DNA of 64,000 nt, from the NCBI GenBank assembly GCA_022496185.1, contig WTXG01000025.1, positions 248,001 through 312,000 on the forward strand. The letters are read 5' to 3'. Positions 1 through 11,055 of this stretch are shown piece after piece. This DNA is from Multifurca ochricompacta. Its lineage: Eukaryota > Basidiomycota > Agaricomycetes > Russulales > Russulaceae. Numbering within the stretch: the stretch's first letter is position 1; the number at the start of each line of letters is the position of its first letter. Under the pieces are notes generated by a model that saw nothing but the letters and a program-made list of their open reading frames with translations, was not told the origin of the DNA and searched no databases. The position numbers and the translations under genes were made by a program.

Positions 1-754
1 CTTTCTAAAGATGTGTGCTCGGTCTGCGGAATGATGACAAAATGGGGTGCGGAAAAAATCCGCGTGGGTGCTGGTGCTTACGATGCGATCCCTTAGCGAC
101 GGTTCTTTCTCTCCTCCTCCATATCGCTGCTGCTGCTGGTAAAACAAAAATATTTTTAGTAAGCCTTCAAGACCGTTTACTGACTGCTTTACTGAATGCT
201 TTTCTTCTTCTTGCACATTGCACATGAAAATGTAAGACCCCCAACCCAACGTGCTTATACAGCCCCTTGAAACCTGGATACTGCGCGAAACGTCACACAC
301 ATAATGTGGTTCCCACTTTAGGGTTCTGGTCTGGATTTATCGGCTTTAAGGACATCGCTGCCAAATAAATACGAGCGCTCACCGACAAGGTGGGCATTCT
401 CCTTCTAGATTCTTCTTTCACATGCAGGCAGATGCACGGTTTTCAGCAGTCCATCACAGCACGAGCGCCAACACACACTGGTCACCATACTGATCAATCG
501 CATTTGCAATGTACAATGAATATCCATTCCGACACCTTTACTCGTCACATTAACAACAACAACACTACATCACCGAAAACGACTGGTAGGATCAGAATTT
601 GCAAGAGAATTTTCCGTAAAACAAAATTGGAAGAGGCGCGAAAAGATACCGTTTGACTTGTCAAGTAAGGAAACGGATAGAGTGCCGCACAGTGTTCCGT
701 TCTTTCATACCTCAAGGAGCTAAAACCTCACAAAAAAAACCAAATAAAGGCTTG
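1..754. other. left-edge intergenic DNA, 3' flank of the GH30 gene
   Basis: I see no supported gene here. The short open frames lack family similarity and introns that join them. The right part is the 3' flank of the GH30 gene, which ends at 755 on the minus strand. Confidence 0.5.
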
Positions 755-2936
755 TCACTTCGGTGGAGCATACCACCAGAGTGTGGTGACGCCAACCGGG
801 AACGTATAGGTCGCCTGTGTGCCCCGGAACTCGATGGTGGCAGTGACAGGCTGAGGATTCCATGTAGTGCTCGAACTGTCGTCCCAGTTGAGCACTACAA
901 GACTGTAGCGCAGCCAATCGGTAGAAGACACACGTCCCGTCACGTACGCGCCGACACGCAAGGCCCAGTTCAAGTTTCCATTGACTGCGACACCAATGCG
1001 TTGGCCCCACGGTCCGTTCACATCGCGGGGCAGGATGGCACGCGACGCCTGAGCCATGGTGTAATCTGGAAGATTTGATTGTGAGAAACGATTCGCTGGA
1101 TACATTCCAAGATAAAAAGCGTGCATACACTCCTGATTCAGGCTGTACGATCCATCGCTGTTCACAGTTACGATAGGGCGGCATCCAGGTCCCCCGCAGC
1201 TGTTTGTTCCCGGTAGTTTTGGGTTGCCACCCCGTCGAGGGCAATATTCCACATCAAGGCTGACTGAGCGTTGTGATCAAACGCCCCAATGAACCTGTAA
1301 ATGGCGTCAAGAGCGCGCTCGATCAATATTTGGTATTGTCGCACAGGTTATCCATATACCACTGCATGACGACATGATAAGCGTCAGTAAACGAGAAGGT
1401 TTGGCACTTACCTTGATATCTGACCACCAGTCAGTTCCATAGGTACCTGTGCATTCCGTGAAATAGATCGCCTTGTTGGGAATTGGGAATGAAAGTATCC
1501 TGATTGCTGACAGAACCAGCGTAACAATGAAACTGCACGCCGTCAAAAGCACTGCCCGCTTGTTGCATCTGTACGAAAAAGCCGATTAGAGACGCTTTTA
1601 AAAATAAGGTTGATATGTTACAAGTTGGACCGGGTACCCTCCGGCGTCATCCCAGTTATGGTCGTATCCAAGAAGCTTCACGCCGGAGAGACCATTGTTG
1701 TTCATGAGTGTGCGAAGAGCGCTACCGATCTGCGCCATGATGCTAACAGGCATGCTGCACGTCGGGTAGCTACCATTACTGTTCTCAGGTTCATTCTGCG
1801 CGACACGTAGACTTCAGCTAATTGTTCTTGGCTTGTCCCCCATGTCGCGTACCAAAGACGCACCTGCACAGATATCGCGTAGATATTAATCCCTTGATTC
1901 CGGAATCCCTGGATTGCTTTCAACAAGTAATTCGCATCTGTAGAGAAAGGATTCTGCCAGTTATTATGATGATAATATATATATATGAAAAATGAAGAAA
2001 ACTATACACTGAGAAACGTATGCTGTATTCAAAGAGCCTCCATTCATTGTTCCACTTCCCTTCATCCAACCAGGCTGGTTTAATGACATTCAGATCTGCT
2101 TAGCCTCGAGAATGCAAACGTACGTACAGGTGACCAAGGCGTAATTATGACGCGGAGATATGGGTTGATCGCTTGTATGTCTTTCAGCACGGAAAAGATG
2201 TAGGAAGGCGTGCTGGAGATACTGAATCTGCTGAGGCTCGTGTCTCCACTGACATCGTCAAGGCTATAATCTGGCGCCACCAATTCAAATCGTCATTCGT
2301 GAAAGAAAAGCTAGAAGAACCGGATACCCGTGGCAGAAAAGTCTGATGCGCCAATAGGCACTCTCAAGAACGTCAGACCCGCAGCTTGCGCACCGTCCGT
2401 CGCTGCATATTGGTTTTAATACTCAACCCTGAGTAACATTCGAAAGTTCTTACGATTAAATAACGTATGCAGCAACGCATTATAATTGGCGGCGTTCGTG
2501 CTCTGTGCTTTCTTTAGCTCTAAATTATCGGAATCAAAGAAGAGTCCTACTTTGAGATTGTTCAGTGTTAATGCAGATGAGTCAGCTGTTTTCCTAGATC
2601 AGAAAGAGTATATTCAAATCTGAATCCTTCTTGAAACTTACTGAGACTCCCCCCGAGGCCCAAAATGGTCTGGTGGATGGTGGAATCATCCACTACTATG
2701 TCTGCCGACGCCGTAGCCCCTGGCGAACCAAAATTGATGGGAGATGATGGATTCAAGGAGGTGTATAATTTGGACCGATCCCATGTCGTCTGCCACTGTA
2801 GTTCATAAGTGTTCGTGAGTCTTGGTCAGTGCATCGGGCAGTTCGTTAGAAAACAAACAATGTCCCAGATTTGATATTGACCAATGACGGGCAGCCAGAA
2901 CGTAGTAAGTGTTGCGAGACAAAGCAAAAGCCGCAT
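755..2936 (-). CDS. secreted GH30-family endo-beta-1,6-glucanase
   Basis: Glycoside hydrolase family 30, most like fungal glucan endo-1,6-beta-glucosidases, which cut beta-1,6-glucan outside the cell. The start at 2936 opens a hydrophobic signal peptide (MRLLLCLATLTTFWLPVIGQ). The next exon gives WQTTWDRSKLYTSL, as in these enzymes, then the GH30 motif QTILGLGGSLS. The acid/base glutamate is in NEP, right after an intron that splits ISVQ from NEPEN (about 1803-1890). The nucleophile is in YFTECTGTYG. The C-terminal beta domain ends in TTLWWYAPPK. At least six short introns are visible. The reading frame shifts near 1481-1500, between SNQDTF and PNKAIYFTE. Family members have FxxxFPNK there, so one or two cytosines seem to be missing. 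This may be sequencing error or inactivation. The family call is firm; activity of this copy is uncertain. Confidence 0.85.
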
Positions 2937-5361
2937 GATTGAGTGTATCTGGTGCTAAACCACCCAAAGTGGGGAGCCACTTGAACATTAATCCCAAGGA
3001 GACAGAGCCTTTAAAACATCAGATCCTGCCCCACACACGTAAAGGTCTTTCTCAATGTACAAAAGGGTCGTGCTCTTGCATGAACACGCGGCGATGCCGG
3101 ACAGTGAGGTCTCTGTGTCATGTGGGAGTTCAGACGACCAGTGCGACCTCATGTATCGCAAAAGCTTCTCTTACTTTTTACCCTACCAGAAGGATTGAAT
3201 TTCAGCAGGACGCATCCAGAGGGAGAACCATGCAAGCGAGCGTAATAGGATAAAATACCGCGGTAGAGACGCTCAGCGAAAATGACAAAGAGGTTGGTAA
3301 CAGCTGACTAGTAGACCACAAGTACCAAAGGTTATTTGCTGAAATACAGAAGGTTCACTGACAAGGGGATCGGCGATCCAGGGCTATTCAATACCGCCAT
3401 CTCTTCGTGAACTATATTACCACTCGGTTTCATTGAAACCGCAAGAATCATTTGCGCAACTTATGGGGCAGGTAGACATCATTAGGTGCGCTTGAGCGCT
3501 TGAAAAAGCCATGGGGACAAATAACTTTGTCGTTATCTTCACAAGGTTACCTAGCCGTTCCAGAATCGCCAAGTGGTAGTGATAACTGAGCGATCATTCT
3601 CATCTATACAAGCAGCAGCACTCTTTCGTCCAGTGAGAGCAGGTGTCCAGAATTCTGGCGGGTCAGGCGTAGTGAATTATGACACGGGAATAACAGAGCG
3701 CGGTCGGTGCCATCTCTCTCAACGGCCCAGGAGCATCAACCGAGTTGGGGATAGCCAGTATCATGGGAGGAAGACCTTTTTTTTTACGTGGCAGGAACGA
3801 GGATTAGAGAATTTCCGGGTACATCTACTCCTAGTGCGAGAGATGCAGCTGGGGATACGCGACTAGAGAAGAGAGCTGACACCGTGGAAACTCGGAATTA
3901 GGAAATCAGGATGCTTCTAGGCTTTATCTGTATGAGCCACTTGCTTATCAAAGTGAGTTCTCTCCACGTTTGGAATGCAGCAATAACAATCACCATCCTC
4001 GGCCCAATATAGGTACCTGGGAATTAGTCGCATCCATGTACGGCATACCACCGGATATCTAGGCCTCAAATAAGCCGTGAGCTTGTAGACCACGAGGTCA
4101 CAACTCCCATAAGACGAGGTGCGGGTTTCCAAGGAGCCATGGGATCCGATAGTCGCGCGCGGCGTCACTGTGGTTTTGCACAGCGATCAAATAACCTTTT
4201 TTTGTTTGAATTCACCTACCAATTAACATATAAGACCATCACGTGGTCAATCCGTCAGTCCCACAACCGGACCCATGTCCATGTGCGCCGACGAGTAGCG
4301 CACTATCGAACCCACCTTTGAACTGGTGACAATGCGCTTGACCCGTAGATATTGCGTGATAGGCTCAGTCCACACAAAAGTCCGTTATGATGCCACATGT
4401 GAGTGGAGCCCCCACGAAGCAGATACGTAGTGGGCGGAGTTCCGAAATAACTAACGATCCACAACCATTTGTCCAACGCAATTCAGGGAAAAAGAAAAAG
4501 TGAAACCATTCAGTGCTGGGTTGGGCTCTAATTCATACCCAGGTGGCGATTATATTCAAAAGTGCACGAGCAGATGATCTTCAGCAAATTTAATAAAACT
4601 AGCGCGTCCGTTGCGAAAAAAGGGGTGGGGTTGTCGTAACTTCGGGCTACCTGTGTGGCAATCATCGAGTGGAGATAATCATACGTGAGCCCCACGGACT
4701 CTACAAAAAATGTGTGAAGCCAAACCTTTACCAATGGCCCAGTTGTCCACGCATTCACCGGAGCGACTCTTCCATGCTGGGGGTCCAAGTCAAACATCGC
4801 CTTGCAAAGTCCGTTCAAACCAAGTCCCGGGTTCAAACACCGTGTTACCACGCTAACTGGAATACCGCGGCAACATTCCAATTACGAGAGAAGACTCGGT
4901 GTATCGTCCCTATAACCGTCTTCCCTAAACCAACTGAATGCGGATGATATAGTTCCTGCATTCTTTTGTGCTAGTAAATCAGATGCCAAATAACTGCTTG
5001 CGAGCGGGACAAGATTGTGGAAGCGAATGGTGACGGGTCAAACAAAGCTGGCTCACTGACGTTGAAGGTTATTGGATTCAGAAGAGATAAGGTCAGAAGG
5101 TCAGGGTCGCCAGACAGTTAGTCACGTGCAGGAACGCAGTTACTGATCCGTGATCCGATCCGTGATCCGTTGTAAAGTTCCAATCCTCCCAGAAACAGAG
5201 CGGAAGATCCCCGACAATGTTGTTTGGTGGGGCTCGCCTTTCTGTAGAAAACTCCTAGACCATGCCCAGCTTGCCTGGAATTGCTGCGCTCACGAAGTCC
5301 GCAAGCAGACGGGACAGAGTTGCCAAATTCGATTCTGTGTGACTACTAACCAGAACTCTGT
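2937..5361. other. 2.4 kb gene-poor stretch between GH30 and beta-adaptin
   Basis: No gene can be supported. A minus-strand open frame at 4528-4881 (117 codons) reads like protein but matches no family I recognise, and its flanks change frame. A tandem repeat of ATCCGTGATCCG lies near 5145-5170, close to the 3' end of the adaptin gene. Confidence 0.4.
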
Positions 5362-7981
5362 CTAGAACAGCCCCAGGAGATCTTCTTGCTGTTTCGAAGC
5401 CGACGGCGCTGCCGTCGGTGAGGAAACTCCGCTAAGCTCATAGAATGGATCTAGCGCAGGCGCCCCTGAGGCGATTGGCGCACTGGATGATAACGATGCG
5501 CCTCCAAAGATGGACACCAAGTCGTCCAGTGGATTGGCTGATGTGCCGGACAGGAAATTCTTTGCTGCGGGTTGCTGCAGCACTTGTGTGGCGGCAAGCC
5601 CGGTCGGCTGCTCTGGTGCAGGCTCGTCGTCGAAGTCGAGTAGATTTTCTGACGCCTGTCCTGCGGCGACTGTTTGAAGTGCAGTCTTTGCTGAATCGGC
5701 AAGGCTACAGATCCGCCCCTTCAACCTTTGTGGACATATTGAGATGGGATATGACTTACTCAGCCCCTCTGCGCTGCATTGAATCGACACCGATCCGTCC
5801 CTGGCCGATGAACGTGGCGGCCGGTTTCTGGTACACGCTTGCTAGGCTTGAAATCTCCCCAATTAGCTCATCGAGTAGCGCAGGAGCCACGGTGGTGCGC
5901 GGTAGGGATATCGGCGGCCGATGTGCAAGGACGACAGACTATCAAAGTCAGCAAAGAGACATAGCAAGAGAAGCCGAACTACTATGTACCTTCGCCGCTC
6001 CAGGGTCTGTCGATAGGAGGCGCCAATAGATATATGCGCGATCCCGAACATCAGGCGAATCGCAATCCTTCGTCGCTGTGTTAAGAACACGTTGGACTAA
6101 GCCCTGGGACGTATCGGGCTTGTAAAGGAAGAGCTTTACAACTGCCGTGAGCGTCTGCAGTTGTACCTGTAGTGTGTATACACAAGTCAACGATGGTGCA
6201 CTCTGGGGATGAAACAAACCCGCACAGAATAAGACTCCTCGGTGAAAGTGTCCACGAAAATGTTCAGTAATTCATCCGCATTGTCAATCTTATTAGCATA
6301 TTCGCCGATAATCCAAATAAGAGACGCCTTCGCTTCTGGCTCGTCCAGTTCCTCTAAATTCGCGCACAGAGTCGGGATAACACCTTCATATGTTAGTGGG
6401 TATCTGCGAAATATATCCTGAGATTCGATATCAGTGGGGAACCCTGCACATTAGTGGGGATTAGACCTTCATGACCACAACGGCCTCCTGCACGACATAG
6501 CTGACCCGCGTCGCTATGAGGTCTAACAGAACGTTGACACATCGCTCAGCGCCAGCTTCGATTTTCACTGCAGCTTGACCTATGGCCTTGATGCTGCGTC
6601 TCACGAAGTCGACATCAACCTCCGAGGCATATCTACCATTACTTAGTCAGAAGTACAACCACATGAAGATGGCTGACGTACTCCTTCAGCTCGCTCAATA
6701 ATGCGTCGACGTTGTGCTCATTGGCTAAGCGAACCATGATGTCCAACTTTTCCACCTTAACGTATAGAGGGTCGTTGTACTTGCAGAAAAAGACACGCAT
6801 CTCGTTGGAGAGGATATCGCTGCGTTTTTGTAACAAAAGATTGATGTTCCGCAGTGCAATCCACTGCACTTCTGGCGGAGAAGATAGTAGTGTGACAAGA
6901 GGTGGTGCCATTTTGCGTATAAGCTGCTTGTTAAAATCTTCGCGACTAACTTTGCGCATGTGGATCATGATTACCTACTGGCACGTCACTCACGAAGTCT
7001 TCTAGGGGAGGCTGAACGAACACACCCTGACGGCTCCAAGGACAACACTTCCGTTCACATGCTGGAATTGCGGTACGACGCGTTCGCATATATGCTCGCA
7101 TTCTTTCTCGTCATCAGTCTCGTAACGGGCCAGTGCAGAGAGAATGGCGACGCGGCCCCACTCAGAGCACTCATTCAGCGCGATGAGAAGTTTGTTCAAG
7201 ATCGTAGGCGTGATAGTGAAGATGGCTGGATCAGACGAGGAAGTGGATGGCTGCGAAGTTGCCGATGTGTGGATATCTGACAACGCAGAAATTGTATTCG
7301 CGACAACCTTTAAGGTGCATCAGATGATGGCGCGGACACGAGCAAAATACAAGCACCATCGGGTTGCTGTCCGAAATCATCTCGTTGAGTTGGTCAAGAA
7401 AGCCATTCTCTAGCACTAGCTCCGGCTTGAGGTCATATAACTTAGCGACACATATTGCTGCCGTCTTGCGGACATATGGATTTTCATCATGTAAACATTT
7501 CTGCAGTGGGCCTGCAAGGTAGTCGATGATCTTTTCCACGCGGATGCAGCCCATGGTGCGGATGGCTAGTGCACGGATGAGAGGATTCTGATCATCCGAA
7601 TCTTTGACGAATGTGTTGACAGCGAGGATGACTAGATCAGGTTGCGTTTTGGCGTAATTAATGAGGTAGAGATAGACGAGTTTCTTTTGCTCTATGTCTT
7701 CAGTTTGCATATTCTTTAAGACGTCCGGAAAGAGACCGCTGACATCTTGCAGAAGAAACTTGAGAAAAATGCTCGGTCGATGCAAGAGTCCCACACGTAC
7801 CCTTCCCAACCGTCATATTTGCGATAACTCTCTTTATAGCATCCTTCCGCTTGTCGCGATACTCACTGTTGAGGTCGGCACGAAGTTCAAAGTTCTCGCC
7901 TGGTTGAATGTCAATTTAGATGACATGAAAGCAAGATATGACTGTGCCTTTTTTGGGGGCCGCCCTGGAGAAAACGTTCAT
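5362..7981 (-). CDS. APL2: AP-1 complex subunit beta (beta-adaptin)
   Basis: Large subunit of the clathrin adaptor AP-1, which sorts cargo at the trans-Golgi and endosomes. The start at 7981 gives [20 protein letters not shown], the usual fungal beta-adaptin N-terminus once a 48-base intron (7900-7947) is removed. Then come the conserved trunk helices: [93 protein letters not shown] and [13 protein letters not shown]. The hinge holds a clathrin box, NLLDFDDE. The C-terminus has short acidic-hydrophobic motifs ([16 protein letters not shown]), then TAG. No ear domain follows, so the protein is about 700 residues, like yeast Apl2 (726). The first intron appears to use a GC donor. AP-2 beta is closely related, so AP-1 rather than AP-2 rests on overall resemblance and the short C-terminus. 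Confidence 0.9.
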
Positions 7982-9209
7982 GGCAATGAGGAATGGTAAA
8001 CACCGGAACGCGATTACTGAGATGTTCAGTGCAGAGCGCACCGACCCGCGTCGATACAAAGGATCGGATTATATAATGTAACTGGATGAGCCTTTTAAGT
8101 AAAGGTGCTACTTTGGCCTCGCATCGTCACCATCGTAGTTCAAGTCATTAATATGCGGGGCTCTAGCCTCGCCGCTAACCTCACGAAGTTCACCAGCGTC
8201 ATGCATTTCAGCGTTCCCAATACCCTTTCCAATGACCTATGCACATGGTATGAGGAAGAATATAACATAAAACGATGCGTGACCAAACTTTCTCTACCTT
8301 CCCATAATCATATTCAATACGCTTGCCTTTCCCATGGTTAAGTCATCTCGGCCATCACGAGCGACACCGTCTATAGTAACGCAAATTTCAACGAATCAAC
8401 TGAGGGAGTCGTCTCTCTCTTACCAGCCCGAGTGGGTTGAACATTCAACTGCTGCTCGAAATTAAGTGTGTTCTGGCTTTGAGCACGGGACCCCTCATCG
8501 CCTTGCAACCTGTTTCGGTTTGAATGCTTTGACTCTGGCAGTTCCTGGTCACCACGACTCTCGGAAAAGGTTCATTGGGATTGTGCAGTTGGTGTTGAGG
8601 AGAGCCATCGCCTGGAAGTGCATCTTTGGTAGCAGTCAATTCGGAAACGGACTTAGTGGTGCAACTTCAGTCTGGGGCGGAGGGAGGGGTAAGAATGATG
8701 TCACCCGCGCAAGGTTGACACACCACGTCTCCTCGCAGAATTGTATACGCAAAGTAATCCGACCAATATTCAAAGCGTTAGGAACGCGGTCGCAAGCAGG
8801 AAGGCCTTCAGCGCAGAGGTTGAGCGTTCTCATACTTTAGTACAGCACAACTCGGCCAAGCTGAGAGTCTGTTCTAGCTTCTGGTCACAATCCTAGATTT
8901 TTCAGCCATGCAGCGCAGCACTATAAAACTCGGCGGATCACGGCATATCCCACTTAGCAGTCAGCAGTCATTAATCGTAGGCAACTCTCAGACGCTCACC
9001 GGACCTGCTTTGAGTTCCGCTGGGATCTTAACTCTCAGGTCGTGTGGTTGACCCCTAGAACCTTACTGTGCGGACAACTCAAAGTCTGTTTTTCAACTCA
9101 ACAGGATGATCCAGGCTCCGCCCGCTAACAGGCTAGTTTTAATAACAACCAGTCGGCTTTGAAGATGCTTTGAGTGATTTAGCTTGTGGCCATTCCCTAG
9201 GCCCTACAC
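7982..9209. other. 5' flank of beta-adaptin, no gene seen
   Basis: This holds the promoter side of the adaptin gene. Short frames on both strands (for example 8445-8639 and 8636-8833, minus) have no recognisable domain and I do not call them. Confidence 0.4.
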
Positions 9210-10055
9210 CATCTTGACTCTTGAGCAGTTCACTGTTAATGCCATCAAGGATCCTTGTGCCGTCTTTGACAGCCCCCTCTGTGCCTTTAGGCACTCATAA
9301 TCCTTCCACTTCCCACAGAGCATATCATGAAAAACCATCGGCTTTACACCATCGTTGGTCTATGTTCGGGTATCTGAATGGGCTGCGGAAAGGTATGCGA
9401 CGTATCATTGAAACTGAATGTGACTTGTCATCTGTGTTCAGGCATTGCATCACTCAAAAAGAATCAGCTAAAAAGTGAGCCAGTTCACCGTCGGGTCTCA
9501 TCCACCATCAGCCTATTTGGACCAACGCCAGTGCCCGATCTCACGCCAAACAACTCTTCTTTTGTCTTCTCTCCTCCATCACCAACACTCGCCACACCAG
9601 CTTCCGTTTCTTGTGGCGTAGACGCGAGTATTCCTTGGATTACAGTCTCAAACGCCGAAGTGCGAAGGGTACCCTTCCCATCTCTTAAAAACCAGTCACC
9701 CGTTATATCTTTCGCACCAGATGCAGAGAATTTTTCGAAGCCACCCAAACAGCAGGTCTCTGTTTCTGGGTGTTCAAAGCCCTCCTCCGTGGCTGCGGCG
9801 CCCCCACCCGTACGGGTTCTAAGACCCCAACTGATGCAGCCACCCGACTGCAAGACTTCCGTGCATTGATCACTGAGATGAGGGCAACGCTTTTAAATTG
9901 TGACGCCAAAACGAGACGAGGTGGGGGAGCGTGACGAAGAGGAAATGGAGCGACTTCTTTGGTTACTGGAAGATGTCATGCGAAAAGTCAAAGGGCTCAC
10001 TGAACAGGAGGTCAGCGTCGCTCGTTCCGTCACCGTAATGCACGAAACTCCATAG
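9210..10055 (+). pseudogene. uncharacterised broken reading frame, Ser/Pro-rich with helical C-terminus
   Basis: I do not recognise the family. The stretch reads like protein in three successive frames. First comes a Ser/Pro-rich segment (SISLFGPTP-like through KPSSVAAAPPP, about 9440-9805). Next, one base out of phase, is TPTDAATRLQDFRALITEM (about 9820-9885). Then, again shifted, a charged helical tail DEEEMERLLWLLEDVMRKV runs to TAG at 10053-10055. No splice sites join these pieces neatly. It could be a decayed gene, a gene with sequencing indels, or chance. A minus-strand frame at 9485-9853 competes with it. Confidence 0.3.
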
Positions 10056-10411
10056 AATTATGTTTTACCACCTCGTCGTCATCTCTCCCCTCGATATAAA
10101 TTATGCCTCTTTGGTAGTTTGCATACCTGTTGGCGGTCTCGATATTTTTGTACTTTGATTTTGACCGCATCACTCGTGATCCACCTCATGGATACGGTCA
10201 TTATCACATTATGACCATGTAACGAATAGCATCTTCGGCATTCAGGCGCATATTGTATGTAGCATGACAAAACCCACATTAAATAGAGGGATTGGCCCGT
10301 CATATAGTTAGTACTCATATAATACAGATTGCAATGAACAATCCACATCCAAACGTCATTTTGTGAAGAGATATGTCCAAGGGAGCTAACCGGAACAAAC
10401 GCCACATGGTA

Positions 10412-11055
10412 TTATTTCCAGACTTGATCAATAACACCGCTAGAGGGTGATGGCGGCGAGGTGGTTGAAGAATTGGCCACACCTACGCCCTGTTGAGCGC
10501 CGTTGCCTGAACCGGACTGCCCCACCCCATTCGACGCGTTACTGTTGCTCGAATGGGAGCTGTGTCGCGTGCCACCCACTCCACCTCCAACGGCAGCGCC
10601 GACAACAATGACGACCGCAACAACAATCCCGATGATCCCGCGTCTGGTACGATACCATGGTACTCTGGGCGTCACGGGCTCGTGATCGCTCCTCGATTCT
10701 TCTTTGCGGGCATAGCTCACGGCTCCGGGACTATAGTCGATAGTGGGACCGTGTTGGTCGGAAGATAAGCCGTTGGGGGGGGTAATTGCACGGGGATTGC
10801 GGCTTTCCTCGAGCAAGTCGACGTTGTATCCTTCCTAATCGAGCAAGCCGAGCAAGGTCAGTGGGCGGTAATTGGTGGTAAATAAGCGATGAAAAAGACG
10901 TCGACTTAGATTTCGATTTTCCACTTTGAAAAGAATGGGGAAAAAAAATGATGGGAGGATTCGGTACGCACCTGTTTCTCCGCTCGTGTTGGATCAGGCA
11001 CAGATGATAGAATGGTGTGGTCGTAGCCCGCGTTACTGTCATTGCGATAGGACAT
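10412..11055 (-). CDS. small single-pass membrane protein of unknown function
   Basis: Two exons (11055-10972 and 10834-10412) join in phase across a 137-base intron with GTGCGT donor and TTAG acceptor, giving 168 residues. The N-terminal half is hydrophilic (MSYRNDSNAGYDHTIL, then EGYNVDLLEESRNP). One membrane helix follows a basic stop (YRTRRG): IIGIVVAVVIVVGAAVGGG. The C-terminal half is Gly/Ser/Asn-rich and ends in GVIDQVWK. A tyrosine-bearing N-terminus, basic flank, one helix and low-complexity tail are common in basidiomycete membrane proteins of unknown role. It is transcribed away from the long gene-poor region before the Ste12 gene. Confidence 0.6.

Noticed and set aside
4297..4338. 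Hairpin-like AGCGCA...TGCGCT with a GGTTCGA-like box
   Set aside because: The arms have unequal lengths and the inner part does not pair; there is no tRNA fold.
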